Positions 46,701 to 57,864 of a DNA stretch of 64,000 nt are shown in pieces. This DNA comes from Bryobacteraceae bacterium (GTDB taxonomy: Bacteria > Acidobacteriota > Terriglobia > Bryobacterales > Bryobacteraceae), in the NCBI GenBank assembly GCA_026002855.1, contig BPGD01000001.1, forward strand, positions 2,612,001-2,676,000. The letters are read 5' to 3'. A program made the position numbers and the translations under genes. The notes under the pieces were generated by a model, which worked only from the letters and a program-made list of their open reading frames with translations, had not been told where the DNA came from and did no database searches. Numbering within the stretch: position 1 is the first letter of the stretch; each line of letters begins with the position of its first letter.

Positions 46701-47103
46701 AGACAGCAACCGGCTGGAGCGCCTGGCTGATCTGCGCCTCCAGCGTCTCCACCGCGCCCTGGCCTGCCGCCGCGCCCCTCGCTCCGTTGCGCATCGCGGG
46801 CATCGAGAGCACCAGCTCCAGCCGGCTCCGCTCGCTGCCCTGCACGTTCTGCTTCAGCAGCGGTTCGAAGCCGAACATCCGCACCTCCACGTCCGCCGGG
46901 CCGCTGTCGGCCTCGCGGATGAGGAACGTGCCAGACTCGTCCGTTACGGTCGTCCATTGCTTCTGGTCCTGACGCACGGCGACCACCGCGCCGGGCACCG
47001 GCTTGCCGCGGTAGACCACGCGGCCGGCAACCGGAGGGATGGCTCCCTCGTCAGCGGCCGGCGCCAGGGATGCCAGAGCAGCCAGAAGAAGGCAGAGTCT
47101 CAT
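43726..47103 (-). CDS. TonB-dependent receptor-like outer membrane protein with N-terminal regulatory domain
   Basis: 1125 residues. Signal peptide (LLLAALASLAPAAD), then a carboxypeptidase-regulatory module (VAGRVVYRGKPVPGAVVAV), a plug-like region, a Met/Gly-rich insert (about 195-250) with a 14-residue tandem repeat, and a beta-barrel with many Tyr/Arg-rich strands ending VARFRF (terminal Phe, as for barrel assembly). Acidobacterial OMPs of this kind import large ligands, probably carbohydrates; TonB box not evident. ATG 47103. First of a two-gene unit with the VWA protein. Confidence 0.92.
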   Translation of the reverse strand: MRLCLLLAALASLAPAADEGAIPPVAGRVVYRGKPVPGAVVAVRQDQKQWTTVTDESGTFLIREADSGPADVEVRMFGFEPLLKQNVQGSERSRLELVLSMPAMRNGARGAAAGQGAVETLEAQISQALQPVAVSGVDTSEAGESFLVQGSLSRGLQEAGRPGFFEFGFAAPMMAGMFGPGGAPGGPFGPGTPQTGAAPAAGGPGMMPGGGPQGGGPMGGPGGGPGMRGGGMGPMGGGPGMRGGGMGPGMGRVSPEEFRNMSPEEREKLRREFAERFGGALAREGFGNRAQSARQQIRGGLFFNLRNDALDAAPYGVNGRPVEKPQYTQTHFGGSLGGPLKLGRLFGADNTFFFVNYNATRGNSVYNGFAVLPDQNVRAGDFSSPAPLRPTVIYDPLSGAPFPVNRIPDARISSIARGLLDFIPLPNRPGAVQNYTISAAQPQSTDNLNLRLNRTLNQRNRLAFTLAWQRRSTENIQLFGWRDPSRGRGWNTSVNWSQTLTPRLTHTVSARYNRNFNTLIPYFAYGDDVAGRLGILGASRDPANFGPPNLNFTNYGDLIDGNRSRRTVHTWDFSDAWTIVRRTHTLRAGFEFIRIHQNALQDPNGRGTLFFGGLLTSALDAAGRPVQGTGNDFADFLLGYVQQSSVRYGQPDTYPRQSVYALFVQDEWRVRPNLTVNAGLRYDIWLPYTEKYGRMANLDLAPGFTGAAVVTPGSTGPWYGPVPDGLIRADRNNVAPRFGLAWRPSQKRRTILRLGYSIFYDASIFNTIVQRLVYQPPFATTATFNTSPAARLTLAEPFRGPQTQTILNSYAVNPDYRTPYAQTWNVNIQQEVRGYVFEVGYLGTKGTALVIQRIPNRAPPGSPATSELRRPIPYATGFTYDSPEGSSIFHAGQLRVVKRMRRGISWSALYTFSKSIDNASSIGGTGSLVVQDENNLRAERGLSNFDIRHQFQFNGMFTSPFGPTGIWLRQRNRWTTAIRDWNLNLSLTASTGRPLTARVLGSVADPGGTGATGNARADATGLPVKSGAGYFNTAAFTIPPADRYGNAGRNTIPGPGSVVLNAGFGRSFQIGESARRRLELRLEAQNVLNHPNLTSYGTVVNAANYGQATAAGPMRSVQIVARFRF
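46361..46437 (-). repeat. Tandem 42-bp repeat in the TonB receptor
   Basis: Two near-identical copies, starting at 46361 and 46403 (42-base period), encode GGGPGMRGGGMGP twice. The longer surroundings (about 46350-46520) encode Gly/Met/Pro-rich sequence with few other residues. Confidence 0.8.
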
Positions 47104-47189
47104 GGGGGTTCCCTATGTGGAGACGCCTGGCTGGATGGGCCAGATTACCGCTTCACTGTAAACGAATGTCAAGGAGTTTCCAATGAAGC

Positions 47190-48707
47190 TCACGTCACCG
47201 GTGCCGGATTGAACAGCACGAGGTCGTTTTCGAGGCCGTGTTGCTCCGACCACGTCCTGCGGCCGGAGGCCGTTTCCAGAATGAGCCGGAACAGCGCCCA
47301 GCCGGCCTGTTCGATGTTCATTCCGCCTGCGGCGATGCCGCCGGCGTCGAAGTCGATCAGGTCCGGCCAGCGCCTTGCCAGCGCCGTGCGCGAACTCACC
47401 TTGATCACCGGGCACATGGGCAGCCCATACGGCGAGCCCAGGCCGGTGGTGAACACATGGACGTTCATCCCCGCAGCCAGTTCGAGCGTTCCGCAGATAA
47501 AGTCGCTCGCCGGGCCGGCCAGAAACAGCAGGCCTTTCTTTGTCGCCCGTTCGCCCGGCGCAATGACGCCCTCCAGCGGCGCCGTGCCGGACTTCGCCAC
47601 CGAACCCAGCGCCTTCTCCACCACGTTGACGAGCCCGCCGCGCCGGTTGCCGGGCGTGGGGTTGGCGCTGCGGTCGGCGCCGCCCCGGGCGAGGTAGGCG
47701 TCATACCAGGCGAATTCGCGCTTCAGATCGTCCACGACGTCCGGCGAAGCGGCCCGCGCCGCCAGCAGGTGTGCCGCGTCGCGCACCTCTGTGATCTCGC
47801 TGAAGATCACCGTAGCGCCGGCGCGCACCAGCAGGTCTGAGGCGAAACCTACGGCCGGATTCGCGGTGATGCCGCTGAAAGCGTCGCTGCCGCCGCACTG
47901 CACGCCGACCACAAGATCGGAAGCCGGGCACAGGACACGCCGCCGCGCGTTGAGCCGCTCCAGGCGCTTTTCGGCCATCTCGAGAATGTGCGCGATCATC
48001 TGCTCGAACGACTGATGCTCCGGGTCCTGAAGGCGCATCACCGGGAGCTCCGCGGCCGCCAGAGCAAGCCGCTCCGGCTGAAGCTTCTCGCAGCCGAGGC
48101 TGACGACGAGCAGCTCGCCGCCGAGGTTCGGGTTCAGGGCCAGATGGCGAACCGTGCGGATCGGGATCGCCGCGTCCGGCGCGTCAATGGCCACGCCGCA
48201 ACCGTACGCATGAGTCAGCGCGGCCACGCCATCGACGTTGGGAAACCGCGGCAGCAGCTCTGTGCGGATGCGCTCTACCGCATGCCGCACGATGCCCGCC
48301 ACGCACTGCACCGTGGTTGTCACGCCCAGCACGTTGCGCGTGGCGGCGGTGCCGTCGGCGTTCCGATAGCCCTCCCACGTGAATCCTTCCAGCGGCGCGA
48401 GCGCCCGGGGCGGGCTCTCCGGGCCGCGCAGTGCATCGAGCGGCGGCGGCTCAGGCAGCTCCAGCAGCTCTTCCTGCACGCGCGCGCCTGCGGGGATGTC
48501 CCGCCGCGCTTGGCCAATTACCGCGCCGTAGCGGCGCACGGCCGCGCCGCGCGGAATCGCTTCGATCGCCACCTTGTGGCCCGCCGGCGTGAACTCGTGC
48601 GCAACCGCGCCGCCGGGCAGCGGCGTGCCCGCAGGCAGGCCCTCTTCGGCGGCCGCCACGGCCACGTTGTCTGCCGGATGCACGCGGATCCACTGCGCCG
48701 CGCTCAT
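47190..48707 (-). CDS. garD: Galactarate dehydratase
   Basis: 505 residues of the UxaA/GarD family. It has an N-terminal SAF-like domain ([15 protein letters not shown], residues 1-90) and the large dehydratase domain. Segments such as [51 protein letters not shown] and the ending LFNPAPVT match E. coli GarD closely from memory. It removes water from D-galactarate to give 5-dehydro-4-deoxy-glucarate. Cysteines for the metal centre ([23 protein letters not shown]) are kept. Nine bases downstream of galT, same strand. Confidence 0.93.
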   Translation of the reverse strand: MSAAQWIRVHPADNVAVAAAEEGLPAGTPLPGGAVAHEFTPAGHKVAIEAIPRGAAVRRYGAVIGQARRDIPAGARVQEELLELPEPPPLDALRGPESPPRALAPLEGFTWEGYRNADGTAATRNVLGVTTTVQCVAGIVRHAVERIRTELLPRFPNVDGVAALTHAYGCGVAIDAPDAAIPIRTVRHLALNPNLGGELLVVSLGCEKLQPERLALAAAELPVMRLQDPEHQSFEQMIAHILEMAEKRLERLNARRRVLCPASDLVVGVQCGGSDAFSGITANPAVGFASDLLVRAGATVIFSEITEVRDAAHLLAARAASPDVVDDLKREFAWYDAYLARGGADRSANPTPGNRRGGLVNVVEKALGSVAKSGTAPLEGVIAPGERATKKGLLFLAGPASDFICGTLELAAGMNVHVFTTGLGSPYGLPMCPVIKVSSRTALARRWPDLIDFDAGGIAAGGMNIEQAGWALFRLILETASGRRTWSEQHGLENDLVLFNPAPVT

Positions 48708-48716
48708 GTCTCCAGA

Positions 48717-49769
48717 CTAATCCCTGCCCTCGCGCCGCTGCCGGTAGTGCGTTTCGCTCTGTTCGCGCAGCCGCGCCGCCGCCGTCTCCGGCGTGATGTC
48801 GCGCTGCGGCATCGCCAGCATCTCATATCCGACCAGGAATTTCCGCACCGTCGCCGACCGGAGTAGCGGCGGATAGAAGTGCGCGTGCAGATGCCAGGCT
48901 GCGTTGCGTTCTCCGGCCGGCCGCTGATGAAAGCCGAACGAATAGGGGAACGACACTTCGAACAGGTTGTCGTAGCGCGTGGTGATGCGCTTGAGGATGT
49001 CAGCCAGCGCCGCGCGCTCTTCCCTGGTGAGTTCGTCGATGCCCGTCACCGCGCGCCGGCTCGCCACCATCGTCTCGAACGGCCAAACGGCCCACCAGGG
49101 CACCAGCGCCACGAAGTGCTCGTTGGCGCACACGACGCGCTCGCCGAGCCGCAGTTCGAGCTCGAGATAATCGCCGAGAAGCGTCCGGCCGTGCGCGCGC
49201 CAGTATTCGGTCTGGGATTCGTCCTCGCGCCCTGCCTCGTCCGGCACAATGCTGCTCGCCCAGACCTGGCAGTGCGGGTGCGGGTTCGAACAGCCCATTA
49301 TCTCGCCGCGGTTCTCGAAGATCTGCACGTATCGCAGGAAGGGTTTCTCCATGAGCGTGCGATACTCGTCCACCCAGGTTTCGACCACCGCCTCAAGGTC
49401 CGCCGGCTCCATCTCCGCCATCGTCAGGTCGTGCCGCGGCGAGAAGCAGATGACGCGGCAGACGCCGCGGACGCCTTCGGCCCGCAGCATCGGGTGCGGC
49501 GAGGCGCCGCCTTCGGGCGTGTCCTCGAGCAGCGCCGAAAAATCGTTCGTAAAGACAAATGTTTTTTCGTAATCCGGGTTCCGGCGCCCGCCCGCGCGCG
49601 TGTTGCCGGGGCAGAGGTAGCAGCCGGGATCATAGGCCGGGCGCGTCTCCGGCGGCAGCTTTTCCACCTGCCCCTGCCACGGCCGCTGCGTGCGGTGCGG
49701 CGACACCAGGATCCACTGGCGCGAGAGCGGATTGTAGCGGCGGTGCGGGTGCGTGCGCAGATCGATCAT
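48717..49769 (-). CDS. galT: Galactose-1-phosphate uridylyltransferase
   Basis: 350 residues. Leloir-pathway enzyme transferring UMP between glucose- and galactose-1-phosphate. The active-site triad is HPH in [11 protein letters not shown]. Zinc-binding features: [11 protein letters not shown] near 60 and [22 protein letters not shown] 49769 is chosen because AGGAG lies six bases before; TACGAT (49794-49789) is its likely -10. galK and galE are not adjacent. Coupled to garD. Confidence 0.95.
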   Translation of the reverse strand: MIDLRTHPHRRYNPLSRQWILVSPHRTQRPWQGQVEKLPPETRPAYDPGCYLCPGNTRAGGRRNPDYEKTFVFTNDFSALLEDTPEGGASPHPMLRAEGVRGVCRVICFSPRHDLTMAEMEPADLEAVVETWVDEYRTLMEKPFLRYVQIFENRGEIMGCSNPHPHCQVWASSIVPDEAGREDESQTEYWRAHGRTLLGDYLELELRLGERVVCANEHFVALVPWWAVWPFETMVASRRAVTGIDELTREERAALADILKRITTRYDNLFEVSFPYSFGFHQRPAGERNAAWHLHAHFYPPLLRSATVRKFLVGYEMLAMPQRDITPETAAARLREQSETHYRQRREGRD

Positions 49770-49788
49770 CGCGGCTCCTGCAATCTCC

Positions 49789-49794
49789 ATCGTA
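49789..49794 (-). promoter_or_regulatory. -10 box of galT-garD
   Basis: TACGAT on the minus strand, 19 bases before ATG 49769. The predicted leader of about 13 bases holds AGGAG, a leadered contrast to the divergent gene. Confidence 0.45.
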
Positions 49795-49827
49795 GGAAAG
49801 CGCGCCGCCGCGCCGCTGCCGCGGCGA

Positions 49828-49833
49828 TATGAT
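49828..49833 (+). promoter_or_regulatory. -10 box of the peptidase-glycosidase gene
   Basis: TATGAT ends six bases before ATG 49840; no ribosome site. Leaderless start predicted, divergent from galT. Confidence 0.5.
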
Positions 49834-49839
49834 CGAGCC

Positions 49840-52800
49840 ATGCGGCTGCCTGCGCTATTTCTTGTCGTGCTGCCCCTGGCGGCGCAGAACACCCCGAAGC
49901 CAACCACCGAAGTCTTTCACGGCGTGGCCGTCACCGAGGATTTCCGCTGGCTGGAAGATCCGGATTCGCCCGAAACACGCGCCTGGATCCAGGCGCAGAA
50001 CGCGCGCACGCAGGCGTTCCTGGCGCGCGTCCCGCAGCGGCCGGCCATCCGGGCGCTCATCGAAAAGCTGTACCAGTACGACCGCTACCCCACCGTCAAC
50101 GGCTACGCCGCCTGGTTTGTGCGCGGCGCGCGCGCCTTCTTCCTGCGGCAGCGCGGCCTGGAAAACCAGCCCGTGCTCCTTGTGCGCGAAAACGGCAGGG
50201 ACCGCGTGCTGCTCGACGCCAACGCGCTCTCGCCCGACGGCACGGCCGCGGTGAACACGTTCTCCATCTCCCGCGACGGGCGGCTGCTGGCCTATGCGGT
50301 GGCGCGCTCCGGCTCGGACTGGGTCACCTGGCGCGTGCGCGACGTCGCCACCGGAAAGGACCTGCCGGACACGCTCGAGTGGTCGAAATTCTCCGGCGCC
50401 GAATGGGACGCCAAAGGCGAAGGCTTCTGGTATGGACGATACCCGCAGCCCAAGCAAAGCGACCGGCTGCGCGCCGTCAACGAGAATTTCACGCTCTATT
50501 ACCACCGCATCGGAACGCCCCAGGCGGAGGACACGGTCGTCTACCGCCGCCCCGACCAACCGCGCTGGAGCTTCACCCCGCACCTGACCAGCGACGGCCG
50601 CTACCTGGTGCTCGAAATCGCGTCCGGCACGGCCGTGGAGCGGCAGATCCACTTCATTGACCTTCAGTCGGCGGACCGCACGCCGAGGCCCGTGGTCGGC
50701 GAATTCCGCTTCGCCTACCGCTTTGCCGGCTCGCGCGGCCCGAAGGTCTATCTGCTGACCAATGACGGCGCCCCTCGCTACCGCGTCGTCGAAGTGGACC
50801 TGCTGAACCCCGACCGCGCCCGCTGGCGCACCGTCGCCGCCGAAACCGGGGACACGCTGCGTCAGGCGCGCGTCGCCGGCAACGAGCTGGTGCTGAACTA
50901 CATGCGGGACGTTTCCGGACTGGTGAAGATCGTGCCCCTGGCCGGCGGCGCGGCGCGCACGGTTCCGCTGCCGCAGAACTCCTCCATCACGCTGGCCGAA
51001 GACTCCTCCAGCATCTTCTCGGTGACCAACTTCACCACGCCGGAAACGCTCTACCGCTGCGAAGCGCAGCTCTGCCGCCCTCTGTTTCCGCAGAAGCTGC
51101 CCTTCGACCCGGCGAAATACGAGACACGCCAGGAGTTCGCTGCCAGCCGGGACGGCACGCGCGTGCCCGTCTACGTCACCCTGCGCAAGGGGATGGCGCT
51201 CGACGGCTCGCATCCGGCCATTCTCTACGGCTACGGCGGCTTCAACATTCCAGTGACGCCGTCGTTCAGCGTGGCCACGATGGCGTGGCTCGAGCGCGGC
51301 GGCGTCTACGCGTCAGCCAACCTGCGCGGGGGCGGCGAATACGGCGAGCCCTGGCACCGCGCCGGCATGAAACAGAACAAGCAGAACGTGTTTGATGATT
51401 TCATCGCCGCCGCCGAACATCTCATCGCGCGCAAGTACACGAACCCGCGTCGGCTGGCCATCCGCGGCGGCTCCAACGGAGGGCTGCTGGTGGGCGCGGT
51501 CGTCAACCAGCGCCCGGACCTGTTCGCCGCTGCCATCCCGGCCGTGGGCGTAATGGACATGCTGCGTTTTGACCGCTTCACCATCGGCCACGCCTGGACC
51601 AGCGAATACGGCTCGCCTTCGGACCCGGACGACTTCCAGGTCCTGCTGCGTTATTCGCCGCTGCACAACATCAGGCCCGGCGTCTCTTATCCGGCGACGC
51701 TCGTCCTCACCGGCGACCACGATGACCGCGTGGTACCCGCGCACTCCTTCAAGTACGCGGCCACGCTGCAAAACGCCCAGGGCGGCGACGCGCCCATCCT
51801 CATCCGCATCGAAACCGCCGCCGGTCACGGCGCCGGCAAGCCGACATCCAAGATCATCGACGAAACCGCCGACGTGCTCGCCTTCCTTCAGGCGGTGCTG
51901 TTTCCGGAGCCTGCGGCGAAGATGTATCCGGTGCGCATCGACCAGGACCGCCTGGCGGGCGCGCCGGACTTTTCCTTTCTGAACCGCCCGCTCACCGACG
52001 AAGACCGCATTACCGTGCGCGATGGCCATTTTGTCGATGCGCGCGGCCGCCGGGTGAAATTCTGGGGCGTCAATCTCGCCTTCGGGGCCAATTTCCCCGA
52101 GCCCGCTGACAGCGTCCGCATCGCGCGCCGCCTGCGCCGCCTGGGCGTGAATCTCGTCCGGCTGCATCATATGGACACGAGCCCGGACGCCGAGCCCGAA
52201 ACCGCGCGCTCGCTGCTCACCACCGGCCCGTACCCGACGCTCAACTCCGTGGCCGTCAAGCGCCTGCGGCTGCTGCTGGACGCGCTGCGCGACGAGGGCA
52301 TCTACGTCAACCTGAACCTTCACGTCGGCTACACGTTCCGTCCGGGCATCGATCCGGTGCCGGATCCCGGATATCCGATTCCCAACCAGTCAAAGCCCGT
52401 CCACATCCTCAACGAGCGGATGGTGGAGTTGCAGTGCGAGTATGCGCGCCGGGTGATCGATGCGCTGCGGCTGAAGGACGATCCCGTCCTCGCAATGGTC
52501 GAGATCAACAATGAGAGCTCGCTGCTGTATTCCTTTCAGACGGGCGCGCTGAAGAAGTACTGGCCGGAGGCCGCGCTCGATGAGGTCATCGCCCGGGACA
52601 AAGCGTATCTGGACCGCATCGCCGCCGCCGTGCGCGAAAAGCTGGGTCCTGCGGTGCCGGTCACCGGTACACAGGTGGAATTCGGCGGCCCCTTCCTCTA
52701 CGACACGCACGCCGCGCTCGACTACATCGACGATCACTTCTACATCGACCACTACAACTTCCCCAACCGCCCCTGGGATCAGACCGACTGGCGCATTCGC

Positions 52801-53844
52801 GATTCCTCCGGCGCCGGCTCCGGCTACCTTCAGTACCTGCACAAGGCCTTCGCGCGCCAGGCGGGCAAGCCGTTTACGGTGAGCGAATTCAACCAGCCGT
52901 ATCCGAACCGGCAGGCGGCCGAGCTCGATCCCACCCTCGCCGCGTTCGCCGCCTTTCAGGACTGGGACGGCGTCATGCACTTCGCCTATTCGCACGGCCG
53001 CAACTGGGACCGCAATGCGCCTTCCGGCTTTGATCTCGACGGCGACTTCACCAAGCTCGCCGCCTTCGGCCAGGCCGCTTACCTCTTCCGCAAGGGCCTG
53101 GTGCGCCCGGCGGAGCGGGAGTTCGTCGTCCCGCTGCCCCGTTCCCTGCGCGAGAAGGCCACCGCGGAGCGGATGCAGTTCCAGTTGGCGCGCTTCTTTG
53201 AAAGCCTTGGGGTGGATCCAAACGTCGCCTTCACGCGGCGCGTCGCCGTGGATCCCGCCGTGGAGACCTCGCCTCCGAAGGCGAAAGAGCAGCCGCCGTA
53301 CCACGCCCAAGGCGGCGACATCAGCTACGATCCCCTGCGTCAGCTTTTTCTGATCCACGCCGAGCAGGCCGCGGGCGTTTTCGGCTTCCTGCTTCAGGAA
53401 CCCGCCAGCGCCGGCCCCATGACGGTGACGCTCGCGCCGGGCTCGCGCGGCTTCGCCGCCCTGTTGCTCACCTCGCTGGACGGCAAGCCGCTCGAGAATT
53501 CCGCCCGCCTCCTGCTGTCGAACCCCGGCTTCACGCTCGGCGAAACGCAGCGGCTCATTCCTTACCGGAAGGACCCGGCGTGGTTCACGCTGGCGCCATC
53601 GGAGGCGCAAAAACCATCTTCACCCTTTTCTGTTTCGGGCCCCGTGAAGATGGAGCTTGTGGACGCGAACGTCGTCCTGCGGTCGCGGGTGGCCGGGCTC
53701 GCCGTCTATCCGCTGGACGGCGCCGGGCGCCGCCAGGCGGCCCTTCCGGTGGAGAAGACGCCGCAGGGCTATCGCTTCCGTCTGAATGCGGAAACGCCCT
53801 GGTACGAGATCACCACCAACCGCCCGCTGCCCGGCGGGCCGTGA
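49840..53844 (+). CDS. Prolyl oligopeptidase fused to a GH5-like glycosidase domain
   Basis: 1334 residues, roughly twice the size of either family. Signal peptide [16 protein letters not shown]. Residues 20-685 are an S9A prolyl oligopeptidase: N-terminal propeller, then [11 protein letters not shown] with nucleophile S545, GDHDDRV (626-629) and H663 in AAGHGAGK. From about 695 begins a TIM-barrel glycosidase: [21 protein letters not shown], acid/base E892 in VEINNES, nucleophile E1016 in [11 protein letters not shown], then a beta-rich tail (about 1200-1334). No stop or frameshift interrupts the junction (near 51890-51925). Likely exported; substrates inferred only. Both catalytic sets look complete. 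Confidence 0.9.
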   Translation: MRLPALFLVVLPLAAQNTPKPTTEVFHGVAVTEDFRWLEDPDSPETRAWIQAQNARTQAFLARVPQRPAIRALIEKLYQYDRYPTVNGYAAWFVRGARAFFLRQRGLENQPVLLVRENGRDRVLLDANALSPDGTAAVNTFSISRDGRLLAYAVARSGSDWVTWRVRDVATGKDLPDTLEWSKFSGAEWDAKGEGFWYGRYPQPKQSDRLRAVNENFTLYYHRIGTPQAEDTVVYRRPDQPRWSFTPHLTSDGRYLVLEIASGTAVERQIHFIDLQSADRTPRPVVGEFRFAYRFAGSRGPKVYLLTNDGAPRYRVVEVDLLNPDRARWRTVAAETGDTLRQARVAGNELVLNYMRDVSGLVKIVPLAGGAARTVPLPQNSSITLAEDSSSIFSVTNFTTPETLYRCEAQLCRPLFPQKLPFDPAKYETRQEFAASRDGTRVPVYVTLRKGMALDGSHPAILYGYGGFNIPVTPSFSVATMAWLERGGVYASANLRGGGEYGEPWHRAGMKQNKQNVFDDFIAAAEHLIARKYTNPRRLAIRGGSNGGLLVGAVVNQRPDLFAAAIPAVGVMDMLRFDRFTIGHAWTSEYGSPSDPDDFQVLLRYSPLHNIRPGVSYPATLVLTGDHDDRVVPAHSFKYAATLQNAQGGDAPILIRIETAAGHGAGKPTSKIIDETADVLAFLQAVLFPEPAAKMYPVRIDQDRLAGAPDFSFLNRPLTDEDRITVRDGHFVDARGRRVKFWGVNLAFGANFPEPADSVRIARRLRRLGVNLVRLHHMDTSPDAEPETARSLLTTGPYPTLNSVAVKRLRLLLDALRDEGIYVNLNLHVGYTFRPGIDPVPDPGYPIPNQSKPVHILNERMVELQCEYARRVIDALRLKDDPVLAMVEINNESSLLYSFQTGALKKYWPEAALDEVIARDKAYLDRIAAAVREKLGPAVPVTGTQVEFGGPFLYDTHAALDYIDDHFYIDHYNFPNRPWDQTDWRIRDSSGAGSGYLQYLHKAFARQAGKPFTVSEFNQPYPNRQAAELDPTLAAFAAFQDWDGVMHFAYSHGRNWDRNAPSGFDLDGDFTKLAAFGQAAYLFRKGLVRPAEREFVVPLPRSLREKATAERMQFQLARFFESLGVDPNVAFTRRVAVDPAVETSPPKAKEQPPYHAQGGDISYDPLRQLFLIHAEQAAGVFGFLLQEPASAGPMTVTLAPGSRGFAALLLTSLDGKPLENSARLLLSNPGFTLGETQRLIPYRKDPAWFTLAPSEAQKPSSPFSVSGPVKMELVDANVVLRSRVAGLAVYPLDGAGRRQAALPVEKTPQGYRFRLNAETPWYEITTNRPLPGGP

Positions 53845-53874
53845 GCGCGGGCCACGCGCGCGGTGCGTCCGGGA

Positions 53875-53880
53875 TAGAAT
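53875..53880 (+). promoter_or_regulatory. -10 box of the GntP permease gene
   Basis: TAGAAT ends nine bases before ATG 53890. A CAGGGCC follows but is no clear ribosome site. Predicted leader of one to three bases. Confidence 0.45.
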
Positions 53881-53889
53881 GGCAGGGCC

Positions 53890-55221
53890 ATGGTCGAGGG
53901 CCCTGCGCTGCTCGTGCTCACGTTCGGCGCGGTGGTCCTGCTGCTGTTGCTGATTCTCCTTTTCAGGCTCCACGCGTTCTTCTCGCTCCTGCTGGTCAGC
54001 ATGGCCCTCGGCCTTGGCGCGGGCATGGGGGCGGCGCGCACGCTGAAATCCATTCAGGCGGGTTTCGGCGATGCGCTCGGCTTCATTTCCGTGGTGGTTG
54101 CGCTCGGCGCAGTGATCGGACGGCTGCTGGAACGCTCGGGCGGGGGCCGTGCACTGGCGGGCTGGCTGCTGGAAAAAGCCGGTGAGCGGCACGCGGTGTG
54201 GGCGGTCTTCTTCGCAGCCTTCTTGGTGGGTCTGCCCATCTTTTTCGAGGTAGGCTTCATCATTCTGGTTCCGTTCGTGTACAGCCTGGCGCGGCAATCC
54301 GGCAGGAGCGTGCTGTATTTCGGGCTGCCGGTGGCCGCGGCGCTCACCGTCACGCACGCGATGGTTCCGCCCCACCCGGCGCCGGCCGCGGCGGCGCAGT
54401 TGCTGGGCGCGGACATGGGCAAGGCGATTCTTTATGGCGTCGCGCTGTCCATCCCGATGGCGCTCGTGGGCGGCATGGGTTATGGCCTGTGGATCGCCCG
54501 GCGGATGCATGTGCCTGTGCCGGAGGCCGCCGTGCAGGAGGCCGAATCCCGCGCCGCAGACCCGCCGCACCCGCTGCTGGCCGCGCTGGTCTTGGTGCTG
54601 CCGGTGCTGCTGATCTTCGCCGCCAGCCTCGCGGGCCATTTCCGTGCCCCTCTTGCGGGCTTCTGGCAGTTCGTTGGCCATCCGTTCACGGCGCTGATGC
54701 TGGCTGCTCTGGTTTCGATCGTGTTCCTCGGCCTGCGGCGCGGGCTCGATGCTGGCGGCGCACAGCGGCTGACGGAAGAGGCCATCAAACCGCTGGGCAG
54801 TCTGCTGGCGATCATTGGCGGCGGAGGCGCGTTCAAGCAGATCATCGTGGACAGCGGCGCCGGCGCCTACGCCGGAAGGCTGCTGGCGGAAAGCGCCGTC
54901 TCGCCGCTGCTGGTGGCCTGGCTGGCCGCCTTCGCGCTGCGCGTGGCGCAGGGCTCGGCCACCGTGGCCATCATCACCGCGGGCGGCATCCTGGCGCCGC
55001 TGGTGCGCGGGCTGCCGGGCTATCCGCCGGAGATCCTGCTGCTGGCGCTCTGCGCCGGCGGCACTGCGCTGTCGCACGTCAACGACGCCGGGTTCTGGCT
55101 CGTGAACCAGTGTCTCGGCCTGAACGTGGCGGACACACTGCGCACCTGGACTGTGATGAAAGTCATCACATCGGCCGTCGGGCTCGCCTGCGTCTTCGCC
55201 CTCCACTGGCTGCTCGGCTAG
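53890..55221 (+). CDS. GntP-family permease (gluconate/sugar-acid:H+ symporter)
   Basis: 443 residues with about 12-13 helices. Family marks include FFSLLLVSMALGLGAGM, FEVGFIILVPFVYSLAR, HAMVPPHPAPAAAAQLLGAD and, near the end, GGTALSHVNDAGFWLVNQCLGL. GntP proteins import gluconate, fructuronate, glycerate or similar; near garD and galT, a galactarate- or gluconate-like acid is plausible. Substrate not provable from sequence. Confidence 0.93.
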   Translation: MVEGPALLVLTFGAVVLLLLLILLFRLHAFFSLLLVSMALGLGAGMGAARTLKSIQAGFGDALGFISVVVALGAVIGRLLERSGGGRALAGWLLEKAGERHAVWAVFFAAFLVGLPIFFEVGFIILVPFVYSLARQSGRSVLYFGLPVAAALTVTHAMVPPHPAPAAAAQLLGADMGKAILYGVALSIPMALVGGMGYGLWIARRMHVPVPEAAVQEAESRAADPPHPLLAALVLVLPVLLIFAASLAGHFRAPLAGFWQFVGHPFTALMLAALVSIVFLGLRRGLDAGGAQRLTEEAIKPLGSLLAIIGGGGAFKQIIVDSGAGAYAGRLLAESAVSPLLVAWLAAFALRVAQGSATVAIITAGGILAPLVRGLPGYPPEILLLALCAGGTALSHVNDAGFWLVNQCLGLNVADTLRTWTVMKVITSAVGLACVFALHWLLG

Positions 55222-55243
55222 ACTGGCGGAGGTGGGACACATC

Positions 55244-57031
<1,788 letters not shown>

Positions 57032-57057
57032 TCCGCGCTGGCCGGCGCGGAGCGCGA

Positions 57058-57063
57058 TAGAAT
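57058..57063 (+). promoter_or_regulatory. -10 box of the NIPSNAP gene
   Basis: TAGAAT overlaps the first in-frame ATG (57062), which would then lie upstream of the transcript. This favours ATG 57074 as the start, ten bases after the hexamer. Confidence 0.45.
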
Positions 57064-57073
57064 GGCCGGCGTC

Positions 57074-57859
57074 ATGAAACGACGCGCTTTTCTAGCCGCC
57101 GGCGCCGGTCTGCCGGCCGCCGCGGCGACGCAATCCTCCATGCAGACTTCTTCACCCGCGATTCTTGAGCTCCGTTATTTCCGCCTGCGCAACACGCTCG
57201 ACAATCAGCGCGGGCGGCTCAGCGAGCATCTCAGCAAGGCGGTTGTGCCCGCGCTGACCCGGGCTGGCGCCGGTCCGGTGGGGCTGTTTGCCAGCTCCAT
57301 CGCGCCGGACTCGCCTTTCCTCCTGCTGCTGGTGCAGCACGCCTCGCTCGCCGCGTTCGAGCAGTGCTGGCAGCGGCTCGCCGCTGACGCAGACCTCAGG
57401 TCCGCCACCGAAGCGCTCTACAAACAGGTGGCGCTGCCCTACCAGCGCATGGACGTCCACCTGCTGCGCGGGTTCCGCAGGTTTCCCTCCATCGAGGCGC
57501 CGCCCTCGGAGGCGGGCCGCGCGTCGCGCATCTTCGAGCTGCGGACGTATGAATCCAACACGCCCGAATCGCTGGCAAGGAAGATCGGCATGTTCGAGGA
57601 CGGCGAGATCAGCCTGTTCCGGAAATTCGGACTCCTGCCGGTCTTTTTCGGCGAGATGATCGCCGGCGCGAAGATGCCGAACCTCACCTACATGGTGGCG
57701 TTTGACAACCTCGCCGCGCGCGAGGCGAACTGGCGCGCCTTCGCCACCAGTCCCGAATGGAAGAAGATGGCCGCCACGCCCGGCCTCAGTGACGGCGAAG
57801 TGGTCTCCAACATCAGCAGCGTGATCCTGGCGCCCGTTGCGGGCTCGATGATCCGGTGA
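57074..57859 (+). CDS. NIPSNAP-family protein, exported
   Basis: 261 residues from ATG 57074. Tat-like signal (KRRAFLAAGAGLPAAAAT), then two ferredoxin-like NIPSNAP repeats, the first starting ILELRYFRLRNT (about 30) and the second IFELRTYESNTPESLARKIGMF (about 150). Family function unknown; one or two copies of this fold are common in acidobacteria and planctomycetes. Overlaps the next gene's possible GTG start. Confidence 0.88.
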   Translation: MKRRAFLAAGAGLPAAAATQSSMQTSSPAILELRYFRLRNTLDNQRGRLSEHLSKAVVPALTRAGAGPVGLFASSIAPDSPFLLLLVQHASLAAFEQCWQRLAADADLRSATEALYKQVALPYQRMDVHLLRGFRRFPSIEAPPSEAGRASRIFELRTYESNTPESLARKIGMFEDGEISLFRKFGLLPVFFGEMIAGAKMPNLTYMVAFDNLAAREANWRAFATSPEWKKMAATPGLSDGEVVSNISSVILAPVAGSMIR

Positions 57860-57864
57860 CAGTC

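Noticed and set aside
43834-47697. 1287-codon open frame on the plus strand, opposite the TonB receptor
   Set aside because: It mirrors the receptor gene in a GC-rich sequence, has Arg/Ala/Gly-rich composition with no recognisable domain, and runs across two real genes.
57062-57064. ATG at 57062 as start of the NIPSNAP gene
   Set aside because: It lies inside the TAGAAT box; the Tat-like signal begins at ATG 57074.
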